Below, piece after piece: positions 52,947-61,860 of a stretch of DNA of 64,000 nucleotides (position 1 is its first letter; every line of letters starts with the position of its first letter). This stretch comes from Shouchella sp047238345 (lineage in GTDB: Bacteria > Bacillota > Bacilli > Bacillales > Bacillaceae_D). The position numbers were made by a program, and so were the translations under genes. The DNA lies in contig NZ_JBDFMQ010000001.1 in assembly GCF_047238345.1 (NCBI RefSeq), forward strand, positions 2,666,001-2,730,000, in the 5' to 3' direction. The notes beneath the pieces were generated by a model, which searched no databases, had not been told where the DNA came from, and worked only from the letters and a program-made list of their open reading frames with translations.

Positions 52947-53924
52947 TTACTGCTCGTATGCTTCATCAATTTCATCAACAATCATTTTTACAGACTCTAG
53001 TCCACTACCACTTAAGTACCAAACTTCGCTATTCAGTTGATGGATGTTGTCATTCTCATACGCGGTTGTACGTTGAACTTCTTCATTTCCTAATACATCG
53101 TCAGCTGTTGCAGAGTTACCGATCGATGCACCACGGTCAATTGCGAAAATGTAGTCAGGATTAGTAACAGAAAAATATTCATTTGATACGTTGCTACCAT
53201 GTCCTTCTGCAGGAATATCTTCATCTGCTGCCGGAATACCCATTACATCGTGGACAATACCAAAGCGAGAGCCGATTCCGTAAGCACTTGCTGAACCTTC
53301 ATCAATGGAAACGATGAGCGCATTTGCTTCAGATTCATCAGCACGTGCTTGTACATCTTCAATTACACTATTAATATCTGCTAATTGGCTATCGACTTCT
53401 TCAGAAGCATCAAAAATCTCGCCAAGAACGTTCATATTGCTTTCAAACGTCTCCATGAAGTTTTGATTATCTACTTGTAAAAAGACAGTCGGTGCAATTT
53501 CACTTAACTCTTCATAATTATCAGATGCACGTCCAGAGATAAAGATGACATCTGGGTCCATCTCATAAATTAATTCAAAATCAGGTTCAAACAGAGAACC
53601 GATGTTTTCAACGCTATCATCATTTTCTAATTCTTGTAAATATTCAGGAACATTACTACCTTGAGGAATACCAGAAATATCTCCACCAATCGCTCTGATT
53701 GAATCAGTAATTCCATGATCGAATGAAATGACCTTTTCAGGATTAACTGGAACTTCAACCATATCGCCGTTCATTGTTTCAACTTCTACTGTTTGTTGCT
53801 CTTCTGTATCGTTACCCTCACCTGAAGATGCGTCATTTGAATTGTCTTCGCTATCTCCATTTCCACATGCTGCTAAAAATAATGCTGCTCCTGCTGTCAT
53901 AAACCACTTGCTAGATGTTTTCAT
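52947..53924 (-). CDS. yclQ: Siderophore ABC transporter substrate-binding lipoprotein (YclQ-like)
   Basis: Protein of 325 residues with a lipoprotein signal peptide (MKTSSKWFMTAGAALFLAAC, Cys 20), an acidic Asp/Ser/Glu linker, and a FhuD/FatB-like binding domain (DHGITDSIRAIG, PDVIFISGRASDNYEEL). B. subtilis YclQ binds petrobactin and related catecholate siderophores; the ligand here is inferred. Last gene of the order N-O-P-Q. AGGAGG precedes the ATG. Confidence 0.88.
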   Translation of the reverse strand: MKTSSKWFMTAGAALFLAACGNGDSEDNSNDASSGEGNDTEEQQTVEVETMNGDMVEVPVNPEKVISFDHGITDSIRAIGGDISGIPQGSNVPEYLQELENDDSVENIGSLFEPDFELIYEMDPDVIFISGRASDNYEELSEIAPTVFLQVDNQNFMETFESNMNVLGEIFDASEEVDSQLADINSVIEDVQARADESEANALIVSIDEGSASAYGIGSRFGIVHDVMGIPAADEDIPAEGHGSNVSNEYFSVTNPDYIFAIDRGASIGNSATADDVLGNEEVQRTTAYENDNIHQLNSEVWYLSGSGLESVKMIVDEIDEAYEQ

Positions 53925-53976
53925 TTATATAATCCTCCTAAAATGTTGGTTGACCCTGTTATAAGTGACGCTTTAT

Positions 53977-54014
53977 GTATGAAAGTTGCTCTTCAACTCA
54001 CCTCCTTTCCATAC
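53977..54014 (-). other. Hairpin with orphan strong Shine-Dalgarno before yclQ
   Basis: On the minus strand GTATGGAAAGGAGGTGAGTTG pairs with CAACTTTCATAC. It contains a near-perfect AAAGGAGGTGA that is followed only by a seven-codon frame (TTG...TAA). Such stems between ATPase and binding-protein genes may stabilise the downstream mRNA. Confidence 0.4.
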
Positions 54015-54024
54015 AGTTATTAAA

Positions 54025-54840
54025 TTAATTAAAGTACACACAGATTTTGTTACAGTTCACTTCCTGTATGGCAATCTCCATGTCATAAATATTACGCAAT
54101 GTGTCTGGGTTAATTATATCGTGGCAATGACCTTCTTCAATAATTTCGCCATGTTTCATTGCAACGATATTATCTGAATAACAAGAAGCAAAATTAATAT
54201 CGTGTACAACAATGAGAATCGTCTTGTTTCGTTCGTCCACTAACCGACGTAATGTTTTCATAATGGAAACAGAGTGCTTCATATCTAAATTGTTCAATGG
54301 TTCATCGAGTATAATATAGTCCGTATCTTGAGCGAGAACCATTGCGATATAAGCACGTTGACGCTGTCCTCCACTTAATTGATCCAAATATTTGTCTTGG
54401 ATGTCTCTAAGTGACATAAAATCAATTGCGTCTTCTACAAACGTCCAGTCTTCTTTTGTCAATCGATTTTGCGAATAAGGGAACCGTCCAAAGCTAACGA
54501 GCTCACGAATTGTTAGTCGGATATTAATATTGTTTGCCTGTTTCAAAATGGATATTTTTTTCGCTAAATCTTTACTCTTATAGGAATCAATTTCTTTCCC
54601 ATCAATCAATACTTCTCCGCCATCTTTTTTAGCAATTCGGCTCATTAACGAAATGAGCGTACTTTTTCCGGCACCGTTTGGCCCAATGAATGACGTAATC
54701 GTTCCTTTTTTCACATCAACACTTACATCATTCAGTACTTGTTTTCCGTCGAAAAATTTATTTACCCCTTTTACTTGTATCGCTACCGGTAACGTTTTCC
54801 GATCAATCCGTATCTCTCGATCAACTAATGCTGTTGTCAT
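54025..54840 (-). CDS. yclP: Siderophore ABC transporter ATP-binding protein (YclP-like)
   Basis: ATPase of 271 residues: Walker A GPNGAGKST (near 53-61), signature LSGGQRQRAYIA, Walker B YIILDEPLNNLD and switch His in VVHDINFA. It has about 20 extra N-terminal residues before the usual start of the domain, but the ATG overlaps the yclO stop (ATGA) and has GGGGGA upstream, so this start is credible. Confidence 0.92.
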   Translation of the reverse strand: MTTALVDREIRIDRKTLPVAIQVKGVNKFFDGKQVLNDVSVDVKKGTITSFIGPNGAGKSTLISLMSRIAKKDGGEVLIDGKEIDSYKSKDLAKKISILKQANNINIRLTIRELVSFGRFPYSQNRLTKEDWTFVEDAIDFMSLRDIQDKYLDQLSGGQRQRAYIAMVLAQDTDYIILDEPLNNLDMKHSVSIMKTLRRLVDERNKTILIVVHDINFASCYSDNIVAMKHGEIIEEGHCHDIINPDTLRNIYDMEIAIQEVNCNKICVYFN

Positions 54841-55790
54841 GTCGTTTTCGTCCCCCTTAATAATAAGTAAATGAAGTAAATTCCGCCGACAAAATTAATA
54901 AATACGCTGAGTGGTGCAGAGTAAGAAAAGACTCTTTCTACTAACAAGGTCCCACCTATAAGTGCAATAATGCTTACAAGAGCACTTACAGCTGCCATAT
55001 GTGTATGTCGATAAGTCGGCAACATCTCTCTGGCAACGTTTACAACGAGTAGTCCAAGAAATAAGATTGGACCCACAAGCGCCGTCGAGATTGAAACAAA
55101 AATCGCAATCATAATTAAAAACTTTCGTATCGCTTTATCATACGGGACACCTAAATTAATGGCTTGATCTCTACCGAGTGAAATCGCATCTAAATACTTT
55201 AAGTAAGGCCATATGTATAAAATTGTTAGCACAATTAAGAGCATTGAAATCCATAATAGATCCACATGGATATTGCTAAAGCTTGCAAACATTCGATTTT
55301 GAATCGTTAAGAAATCATTTGGATCAATAACGACCTGCATAAAGGTCGATAAACTTGAAAACAGCGTTCCGAAAACAATTCCTACAAGGAGCAAAAAGTA
55401 TAAATTTTGCTGCTCACGCCTAAATAACATGACGTAAAGTAAAAGCGCAAATAATACCATAAATACAATGGATAACCCGTAATTGGCATAGCGGCTAACT
55501 GCTACAATCCCTGCTGTTCCAAAAATAAAAACAAGCACAGTCTGAATCAACACATAGAGTGAATCCAACCCAATAATGCTTGGCGTTAAGATTCGGTTGT
55601 TCGTAATCGTTTGAAACACAAGCGTCGAGAACGCAATGACGGCACCGACAATGATAATGGCTAAGACGCTTCTCGCTCTTCTAGGTAATGCATAATCCCA
55701 GACACCAGGTGAAATACCAGCGAATAAGAACGTTAAAATTAACACAATTGCGCCTGTGCCGAAGCCAATGTAAATCCATTTAGCTTGCAT
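54837..55790 (-). CDS. yclO: Siderophore ABC transporter permease (YclO-like)
   Basis: FecCD-family permease of 317 residues with eight or more helices (VIAFSTLVFQTITNNRILTPSIIGLDSLY is the family TM/loop region; VGPILFLGLLVVNVAREM the coupling region). Forms a heterodimer with YclN. It overlaps both neighbours by a few bases. Confidence 0.9.
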   Translation of the reverse strand: MQAKWIYIGFGTGAIVLILTFLFAGISPGVWDYALPRRARSVLAIIIVGAVIAFSTLVFQTITNNRILTPSIIGLDSLYVLIQTVLVFIFGTAGIVAVSRYANYGLSIVFMVLFALLLYVMLFRREQQNLYFLLLVGIVFGTLFSSLSTFMQVVIDPNDFLTIQNRMFASFSNIHVDLLWISMLLIVLTILYIWPYLKYLDAISLGRDQAINLGVPYDKAIRKFLIMIAIFVSISTALVGPILFLGLLVVNVAREMLPTYRHTHMAAVSALVSIIALIGGTLLVERVFSYSAPLSVFINFVGGIYFIYLLLRGTKTT

Positions 55791-56733
55791 GTTTTGGCCT
55801 CCTTAAGAGCAAATAAAGGAAAATTGCGCTCCCAATGACGCCAACCATTAATCCAATTGGTATTTCATATGGATAAATGAGAATTCGGCCTAGTATATCG
55901 CACGCCAGTAAGAAAATGGCTCCAAATAATGCTGTGTGCGGTAAACTATTCTTTAAATTATCTCCACGCATAATCGAGACGATATTTGGTATGATGAGTC
56001 CTAAAAAAGGGACAGAACCGATTGTAACAACAACCGTTGCTGTTACCATAGCTACAATTAATAAGCCAATATTCATAATGCGATTATAATTCATTCCTAA
56101 ATTTGTAGAGAAATCTTTCCCTAAGCCTGCAACCGTAAATCGATTTGCAAAGAGAAACGCAATAAATACTAAAGGAATGCCTATGTAAAGTAGTTCATAA
56201 TTTCCTCTTATGATTAGAGCAAAGTTTCCCTGCATCCAAGAGGATAGTGATTGAATTAAATCATTTTGGTATGCAATAAACGTTGTAATAGAATTCACAA
56301 CACTTCCAAGCATTAAGCCAACTAGTGGGACAAAGATGACATTTTTAAAGCGAATGCGCTCTAAAATTTTCATAAATAAAAGCGTTCCACCTAAAGCAAA
56401 AGCAAAGGCAACGAGCATACGCTCCATCGTGCTTGCTGATGAAAAAACGAGCATCGCAACTAAAATGCCTAAGCGCGCCCAGTCCATCGTTCCTGCTGTT
56501 GTTGGCGAGACAAATTTATTTTGCGTTAGCTGCTGCATAATTAATCCACATACACTTAAACTAACGCCTACAATGAGAATGCTCAAAAGTCTTGGCACTC
56601 GATTAATTAAAATAGTCTGGACTTCTTCATCCGTTAAACGAAAAAGATCAAGTGGTGAAATTTCATGGGCACCAATAAAAAGTGAACTAATCGATAACAC
56701 AATGAGAATCGGCAATAAAATCTTTATTTTCAT
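55780..56733 (-). CDS. yclN: Siderophore ABC transporter permease (YclN-like)
   Basis: FecCD-family permease of 317 residues (VSLSVCGLIMQQLTQNKFVSPTTAGTMDWARLG; GSVPFLGLIIPNIVSIMRGDN). First gene of the four-gene iron-siderophore importer, downstream of a Fur-type operator and a good sigma-A promoter. Confidence 0.9.
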   Translation of the reverse strand: MKIKILLPILIVLSISSLFIGAHEISPLDLFRLTDEEVQTILINRVPRLLSILIVGVSLSVCGLIMQQLTQNKFVSPTTAGTMDWARLGILVAMLVFSSASTMERMLVAFAFALGGTLLFMKILERIRFKNVIFVPLVGLMLGSVVNSITTFIAYQNDLIQSLSSWMQGNFALIIRGNYELLYIGIPLVFIAFLFANRFTVAGLGKDFSTNLGMNYNRIMNIGLLIVAMVTATVVVTIGSVPFLGLIIPNIVSIMRGDNLKNSLPHTALFGAIFLLACDILGRILIYPYEIPIGLMVGVIGSAIFLYLLLRRPKHAS

Positions 56734-56783
56734 ACATACTTTACATGATTAAACCATGTATTTGCCTCCTTCTCTTCCAATAA

Positions 56784-56838
56784 TGATACTCATTATCAAT
56801 TACAATTATTATTCTACCATTTATTGAGAAAGAGTCAA
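56784..56838 (-). promoter_or_regulatory. Fur-regulated promoter of yclNOPQ
   Basis: On the minus strand: -35 TTGACT (56833-56838), 16 bases, -10 TAGAAT (56811-56816), then TGATAATGAGTATCA (56784-56798), one mismatch from the Bacillus 7-1-7 Fur box TGATAATNATTATCA. A second, poorer Fur-like half-match (TGATAATGAGATTCT) lies upstream at about 56851-56865. Iron repression through Fur is expected. Confidence 0.8.
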
Positions 56839-56867
56839 GGATAAATGAGAAAGAATCTCATTATCAT

Positions 56868-56903
56868 CAAAAAACATATGAGTATTGACTCATATGTTTT
56901 TCC
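56868..56903. terminator. Terminator of the PAP2 gene
   Basis: AAAAACATATGAG-TATTGA-CTCATATGTTTTT, a 13-bp stem including the A/T flanks. Confidence 0.75.
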
Positions 56904-56924
56904 TATTGTTCTATTTCGTTTGTC

Positions 56925-57557
56925 TTACATCTTTCCAGGCGTTCGATTGTATAACAACCAATAAAAAAACGTTAAAATGGCCCCGCTCAGAAAGAAGCCG
57001 CCAAGAACATCCGTTGGGTAATGAACCCCTAGAAACACTCTTGATGCGCCCATAAGTAAAATCATAACTGCTGAAAATGTCACCATAATGACTCGAGTCG
57101 GTCGATGATCGGTTCTTTTCCAAATGAGAAATACTAGTACGCTATAAAAGGAAGCCGCTCCCATCGTATGACCACTCGGAAAACTATACGAGGATAAATC
57201 GACCATCATAAAATCCTCAGGGCGTATACGGGCAATGCTATATTTGGCAACCGTGTTTAGTATGCCTGTCATACTCATGACGATCGCCGTATAGAAAATA
57301 TCTAGCCACGACGAGCGTGTGAGCACCAATATGACAATTACTGCTATTGTAAGGATTACAACAACATTTGTGGAACCAATAAATGCAAATCCATCCATAA
57401 TCGTATAAATAAAATCGGTACGGATGTCTTGAAACCACTCTAACGTTCTATAATCAATAAACGTGACCACATTCGTACGAAAAGACAAAAAGATACAAAA
57501 AAACAATACGAGAAAAACAGCACTTGAGAGAAGAGGGGATTTTTGAATCGTTTTCAC
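56925..57557 (-). CDS. PAP2 family membrane phosphatase
   Basis: Protein of 210 residues with about six helices. All three PAP2 motifs are present: KYSIARIRP (105-113), the PSGH core (127-130) and SRVFLGVHYPTD (172-183). It likely dephosphorylates a lipid phosphate such as undecaprenyl pyrophosphate, phosphatidylglycerol phosphate or phosphatidate; which one is open. Confidence 0.9.
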   Translation of the reverse strand: MKTIQKSPLLSSAVFLVLFFCIFLSFRTNVVTFIDYRTLEWFQDIRTDFIYTIMDGFAFIGSTNVVVILTIAVIVILVLTRSSWLDIFYTAIVMSMTGILNTVAKYSIARIRPEDFMMVDLSSYSFPSGHTMGAASFYSVLVFLIWKRTDHRPTRVIMVTFSAVMILLMGASRVFLGVHYPTDVLGGFFLSGAILTFFYWLLYNRTPGKM

Positions 57558-57646
57558 AACAGACTCCTTATAGGTTAGTACGTTTCATGTATACAAAATG
57601 ATTCAACACATTTCCTTATACCCTTTTTGTCGTTTTTTATCACATC

Positions 57647-57660
57647 TCAACTAAAGTTGA
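57647..57660. promoter_or_regulatory. Small dyad between PAP2 and fbpA-like genes
   Basis: TCAACT-AA-AGTTGA, six-base perfect arms, in the divergent promoter region. It resembles an operator but fits neither the Fur nor the PerR consensus. Confidence 0.25.
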
Positions 57661-57725
57661 AATAATTCCCAAGAACTGGTTTCGTTTTTTACTTTGGTGG
57701 AATAATAAAAGCGGGAGTGATCATA

Positions 57726-57869
57726 ATGCCAGAAGATCAAACGAATACGATTGACCAACTAATTGATGAACTCATAAAACGTGGAATTTATAAATTAAAT
57801 GATCGACACTTATTCGAACTAAGCGAGGAAGAAATAAAAGGATTCTATTCTGACCATATGAAAGAGTAG
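57726..57869 (+). CDS. FbpA-like small protein (Fur-regulated basic protein A family)
   Basis: Protein of 47 residues; ATG 57726 follows GGGAGTGATC. The segment IDQLIDELIKRGIYKLNDRH, then LFELSEEEIKGFY, matches the FbpA pattern (LI..L...GIYK..DRHLYELTLSEL) as I remember it. B. subtilis Fbp proteins assist the small RNA FsrA in the iron-sparing response. The gene lies close to the Fur-controlled siderophore importer, though I see no clear Fur box of its own. Confidence 0.65.
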   Translation: MPEDQTNTIDQLIDELIKRGIYKLNDRHLFELSEEEIKGFYSDHMKE

Positions 57870-57892
57870 CTTAACTATTAAGCTACTCTTTC
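57862..57892. terminator. Terminator between the fbpA-like gene and the Sm_multidrug_ex gene
   Basis: GAGTAGCTTAA-CTA-TTAAGCTACTC perfect 11-bp stem with CTTTC to the right and GAAAG to the left; genes converge here. Confidence 0.7.
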
Positions 57893-58371
57893 ATTGCTTG
57901 AGGCCCTAAGAAAGGTTCAAACCAATGACTTGCATATACAGATACGATACCGAATACAATTGCCCAAATCATAACACCAATAACGGTCCAAAAGATGGCT
58001 AATCCTTTTGGAACACCAAGAGCAACCGCTGTTGCCGCAGACAAATGACTGCTCAATAGAAAAGAACCTAGAATTCCAACACCGGGCATTCCATATTTCT
58101 CTAAATATTTTTGTGTCTTTTCTTTTCTTCGATTTGGTCTATTCTCTTCAGTATCTTTTTTACGACGAAGTATAAGTGCTCGAATTTTATCACCTAATAA
58201 TACAATTCCAATAACCCCTAATATATTTCCAATAATTGCTACAACGACGACTGGTACAACAGGCTCTCCCATTAAAATCACGCCAACTGGGACGGCTAAC
58301 ATATATTCTACCAGTGGAATAATGGCTCCAATAAAAAGAACAAGCATATAAGAAAAATCAACATCCATCAT
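57883..58371 (-). CDS. Putative small multi-drug export protein (PF06695 type)
   Basis: Membrane protein of 162 residues with about four helices and a basic central loop (LRRKKDTEENRPNRRKEK). It begins with GAIIPLVEYMLAVPVGVIL and carries KYGMPGVGILGSFLLSSHLSA, the layout of the Sm_multidrug_ex family. Despite the name, transport of drugs is unproven. GGGGGAT precedes the ATG. Confidence 0.75.
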   Translation of the reverse strand: MMDVDFSYMLVLFIGAIIPLVEYMLAVPVGVILMGEPVVPVVVVAIIGNILGVIGIVLLGDKIRALILRRKKDTEENRPNRRKEKTQKYLEKYGMPGVGILGSFLLSSHLSAATAVALGVPKGLAIFWTVIGVMIWAIVFGIVSVYASHWFEPFLGPQAMKE

Positions 58372-58653
58372 CTAATCCCCCTTTCCCAGGAAATAGTTTC
58401 TTGCTAATGCAATCAATTGCATGTGGTCACTTCAAAACGACGCGAAAAGAAAGAATCGACAAATACTAGCCACAGAAAAAAGCACGCTGACGATCGTTTT
58501 TCACCATGCCTGAAACAGAATCACAGCTTAGTAAATCTGCTTCGTTAGTAGGGACTCCTCTACTTTTAAACGAAACACTCAAAGTGTTTAAGCAATTACG
58601 ATTCCTAATGGTGTCGTCGTCAAGCGTGCTTGTTACAGTATTGTACAAACGTC
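58372..58653. other. Intergenic region with dyad and one weak ORF
   Basis: About 280 bases. ATGCAAT-CA-ATTGCAT (58407-58422) is a 7-base dyad upstream of the Sm_multidrug_ex gene. A plus-strand frame 58506-58664 (52 residues, beginning MPETESQLSKSASLVGTPLL) lacks a ribosome-binding site and overlaps the yisL-like gene end; I do not call it as a gene. Confidence 0.35.
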
Positions 58654-59025
58654 TTAGAAACTAATGACCCGAAAGCCCATTAGTACAACAATTAACACGA
58701 GTACAAGAACAATGAAAAGCGATCCAAGACTATTTTCATTTCGTTTTGCCTTACCTGCTGCCATCTCCATAAAACCAATAACGAGAATAGCTAAAAGGCC
58801 TTTAACGACATAGAAAAGTTCAAAGTTAAGGGCAATTAACATCCCTATGCCCGAAACAAGCATGAACAGGTAAAATAGTCTTGTGATCATATGTAGGATT
58901 GTTGCTGCTTTCATCTTTCTACTTCTATATAAGATAAAAGCTACAATAAATAAGATAACAAGAAAAGCCCATGAGCCTTCATGTGTTCCGCGGAAAATAT
59001 TATAATACTCAGTAAAAAAATCCAT
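58654..59025 (-). CDS. yisL: DUF1516 / YisL family membrane protein
   Basis: Protein of 123 residues with four predicted helices; the family pattern KAATILHMITRLFYLFMLVSG and GLLAILVIGFMEMAAGKAKR is clear. UPF0344 family, function unknown. GGAGGATG before the ATG. Located after a CcdC-like gene on the same strand. Confidence 0.8.
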   Translation of the reverse strand: MDFFTEYYNIFRGTHEGSWAFLVILFIVAFILYRSRKMKAATILHMITRLFYLFMLVSGIGMLIALNFELFYVVKGLLAILVIGFMEMAAGKAKRNENSLGSLFIVLVLVLIVVLMGFRVISF

Positions 59026-59094
59026 CTTTTTTCATCCTCCTTTCCAAAATTTCTCTCCTCTCAGTATAACTTGTCCCTTTACGAAATGCGAACG

Positions 59095-59589
59095 TTATGA
59101 AGTCGTGTAGTGATTTAATCCTTGTTTCAACTTCATATAGCGAATGAGCATGGCAATTCTCCATGGTAAAAGCATGGCAAACGCTAAAATAAAGAACATC
59201 CCAGACAATTCTGCTGGATTAATGTCTTGTCCAACTAGTAATCGTAAAATAATGCGCACAACGAGTAAACCGACAAGAATGTATGCAAATGCTTTAGAAC
59301 GCTTTAAATAGATTTCTCCATCACGAACCTCAAATTTAGACGTGTAGATTAAAATAAGCGAAAACAGCAAACCTGCAACAATGGCTTCCATGACATAAAA
59401 AAACGGAGGTCTCGTCGGCTCATATAAAAACATTAACGCACCTGTAGACATCGCTAATGGAGGAATAATAATTAACTTTGCAGATGTTGGTCGCTTGGAA
59501 GCTCTCATTCGAATCACAAGAGCGGCACTCCCCATAAACAAGGCAATAAGAATAGGGATAACGATTACAATCCAACTTGTTTCTTCCAT
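59095..59589 (-). CDS. CcdC-like (DUF1453) membrane protein
   Basis: Protein of 164 residues with about five helices (VIVIPILIALFMGSAALVIRMR; KLIIIPPLAMSTGALMFLYEPTRPPFFYVMEAI; PWRIAMLIRYMKL). It resembles CcdC of the B. subtilis cytochrome c biogenesis locus, whose role is unclear. ATG 59589 is chosen (AGGGTGAT upstream); the longer frame overlaps non-coding sequence. Neighbour of a heme O synthase gene. Confidence 0.72.
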   Translation of the reverse strand: MEETSWIVIVIPILIALFMGSAALVIRMRASKRPTSAKLIIIPPLAMSTGALMFLYEPTRPPFFYVMEAIVAGLLFSLILIYTSKFEVRDGEIYLKRSKAFAYILVGLLVVRIILRLLVGQDINPAELSGMFFILAFAMLLPWRIAMLIRYMKLKQGLNHYTTS

Positions 59590-59632
59590 TAAAATCACCC
59601 TAACATGATCCTTCTTTTTTATATGTATAGAT

Positions 59633-59667
59633 GAAAAGGTGCCTTGTTCATAATCACAAGGCACCTC
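59633..59667 (-). terminator. Terminator of ctaB
   Basis: Perfect stem AGGTGCCTTGT/ACAAGGCACCT followed by TTTC on the minus strand. Confidence 0.75.
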
Positions 59668-59673
59668 TCAACA

Positions 59674-60618
59674 TTAAAACAATGGCGCTAACATCGAATA
59701 GCCAATTATAACAGCAAATAAAAGTACAAGATGATTTAAAGAGAAGACAAACATAAGTGTTGCCCATTTCTTTGGTTCCATTCGCTTATGACCAACAACA
59801 CTTACAACTAGCCATGCCGTTGCCAGTAGGAAAGCAACGATGGTAATAATCCAACTTACTGACACAAATAAAAAGCTTGCAGCAATTAACGCAACTAGGT
59901 ATACATTTGTTTGAATGTAAGTGCGCTTGAACCCTTTTACAACAGGTAACATCGGCACGCTCGCTGCCTTATACTCATCGTGTCTTCGAATGGCAATCGC
60001 ATAAAAATGCGGCATTTGCCAAATGACCATAACCACAAAAAGGCCTAGAATAGCAGGATGATACAATTCTGGTGAAATCGCTGCCCATCCAATTAAAGGA
60101 GGAAGTGCTCCACTAATACTACCAATCTCCGTATTGTATATCGTTCGTCTTTTTGACCACATTGTATAAGGAACAACATACAAAAACAGACCTAAAAATC
60201 CAAACAAGGCAGCCATCGGCGTCGCAAGGAACAATAATAGAATTCCAAGTAACGACAAGGAAATCCCTAGAATAAGTGCATTTAACGGCTGCATTCTGCC
60301 CGTAACAGTCGGTCTATTTTTTGTCCGATCCATAATGGCATCAATATCTCGATCATACAAGTTATTAAAAGCACCTGCAGCTCCAATGACTAGTGCAGAC
60401 CCAATCACAGCAAAAAGAATTTCCGAAAAACGCTCATTTATAGACGTACCACTTACATACAGAGCTAAACTTAACCCAGCAACCATTGCTAATAAGTTTG
60501 ATTTAATAATCCCTGTCTTTAATGTTTCTGATAATACTTGTGAGAATGCCTGCTTAGGCGCAGCAAGAGAGGGTTTCTTTTCTATTTTTATCGACCGCAA
60601 TCCTCTCTTCCCCCCCAT
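59674..60618 (-). CDS. ctaB: Protoheme IX farnesyltransferase (heme O synthase)
   Basis: UbiA-family prenyltransferase of 314 residues, nine helices. First Asp-rich motif in NNLYDRDIDAIMDRTKNRP (near 84-102), the second region KRRTIYNTEIGSISGALPP, and HFYAIAIRRHDEYKAASVPMLP near 200. It farnesylates heme b to heme O for cytochrome oxidases. It stands outside a cta operon, so it may correspond to a second copy (ctaO-like). The ATG has no clear ribosome-binding site; a TTG seven codons later follows GGGGGGAAG. Confidence 0.92.
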   Translation of the reverse strand: MGGKRGLRSIKIEKKPSLAAPKQAFSQVLSETLKTGIIKSNLLAMVAGLSLALYVSGTSINERFSEILFAVIGSALVIGAAGAFNNLYDRDIDAIMDRTKNRPTVTGRMQPLNALILGISLSLLGILLLFLATPMAALFGFLGLFLYVVPYTMWSKRRTIYNTEIGSISGALPPLIGWAAISPELYHPAILGLFVVMVIWQMPHFYAIAIRRHDEYKAASVPMLPVVKGFKRTYIQTNVYLVALIAASFLFVSVSWIITIVAFLLATAWLVVSVVGHKRMEPKKWATLMFVFSLNHLVLLFAVIIGYSMLAPLF

Positions 60619-60908
60619 CTGTTAGTATAATTCGTTAATGAATAGCTATAGTTTATCATAAAGTGTGAGCTTGAGAAGCATCTGACAAATCTGTCGTCTC
60701 CCTGTCAAGAAGTTATGGCTAAATCTTGAACAACACTTGTCCTGTTCACATCTCTTCTATTATACGCTTTTTAATTCGTAATGCAAAGTATATCAGAAAC
60801 AAATCTGATTTTTTGTCATTGTGAACAACTAGGCTTGACTTAACCTTTCCCTAGTGAACATGATATGATACTATTGATCGTAATTTTGTATAAAAGGAGT
60901 CAAATTTC
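60619..60908. other. Divergent promoter region of ctaB and ppaC
   Basis: No gene. Toward ppaC: TTGACT, 18 bases, CATGAT. Toward ctaB: a TTGACA with a poor -10. TGTTCACA and TGTGAACA occur about 80 bases apart in opposite orientation and could be half-sites of a redox regulator. Confidence 0.35.
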
Positions 60909-61841
60909 ATGTCGAACCTATTAATCTTTGGTCACAAAAACCCAGACACGGATACAATTTGTTCTGCGATTGCCTATGCAGACTTAAAAACGCAGCTCGG
61001 TTTTCAAGTCGAGGCTGTTCGGTTAGGTGATGTAAGTGGGGAAACCGCTCACGCATTAGAAACATTTGGGGTCGAAGCTCCTCGTTATATTACATCTGCT
61101 TCAAACGAAACAAAAGACGTCATTTTAGTCGACCATAACGAGCGTCAACAAAGTGTGGACGATATTGATGACGTTCATGTACGTGAGGTCATTGACCATC
61201 ACCGTATCGCAAATTTCGAGACAGCCGATCCTGTTTATTATCGTGCAGAACCTGTTGGTTGTACAGCAACGATTATTTATAAAATGTATCAAGAAAAGAA
61301 CCTAACAATTCCTAAAAAAATTGCGGGTCTTATGCTTTCTGCTATTATTTCTGATTCTTTACTTTTTAAATCACCTACATGTACAGATGAAGACATTGCA
61401 GTAGCCAAAGAACTTGAACAACTAGCTGATATTGATGCCAAAACATACGGACTCGCGATGTTAAAAGCAGGTGCAGATGTTTCAAGCAAAACGTCAAAAG
61501 AGCTATTGTCTATTGACGCAAAGGAATTCTCAATGAACGATTATGCTGTGGAGATTGCTCAAGTCAACACGGTAGACATTAACGACATTTTGTCTAGAAA
61601 GAGCGAACTTGAGAAAGAAATCCAAGCTGTCATTGATTCCAAACAATTGGACTTGTATGTCTTAATTATCACAGACATTCTTGAAAACAACTCCACCGCC
61701 ATAACGATCGGAAAAGATACAGCGGTTTTTGAACAAGCTTTCCAAACTACACTTGATCAGCATGTTGCTCCATTGCCTGGTGTTGTTTCAAGAAAGAAAC
61801 AAGTTGTGCCACCATTAACAGAGAGCTTTTTACAAAAATAA
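60909..61841 (+). CDS. ppaC: Manganese-dependent inorganic pyrophosphatase
   Basis: Family II pyrophosphatase of 310 residues. DHH-domain metal motifs: FGHKNPDTDTICSA (residues 7-20), VDHNE (~77) and the DHH in IDHHRIANF (~97). C-terminal DHHA2 domain ends SRKKQVVPPL. Drives biosynthesis by removing PPi. AAAAGGAG precedes the ATG; monocistronic. Confidence 0.96.
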   Translation: MSNLLIFGHKNPDTDTICSAIAYADLKTQLGFQVEAVRLGDVSGETAHALETFGVEAPRYITSASNETKDVILVDHNERQQSVDDIDDVHVREVIDHHRIANFETADPVYYRAEPVGCTATIIYKMYQEKNLTIPKKIAGLMLSAIISDSLLFKSPTCTDEDIAVAKELEQLADIDAKTYGLAMLKAGADVSSKTSKELLSIDAKEFSMNDYAVEIAQVNTVDINDILSRKSELEKEIQAVIDSKQLDLYVLIITDILENNSTAITIGKDTAVFEQAFQTTLDQHVAPLPGVVSRKKQVVPPLTESFLQK

Positions 61842-61860
61842 GCTTGGTTCCATATAGTAG

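Noticed and set aside
57647..57660. Dyad before the fbpA-like gene as a Fur box
   Set aside because: TCAACTAAAGTTGA lacks the TGATAAT core, so it was listed only as an unknown dyad.
58506..58664. 52-codon plus-strand ORF between two membrane protein genes
   Set aside because: No ribosome-binding site, overlaps the convergent yisL-like gene, product not recognised.
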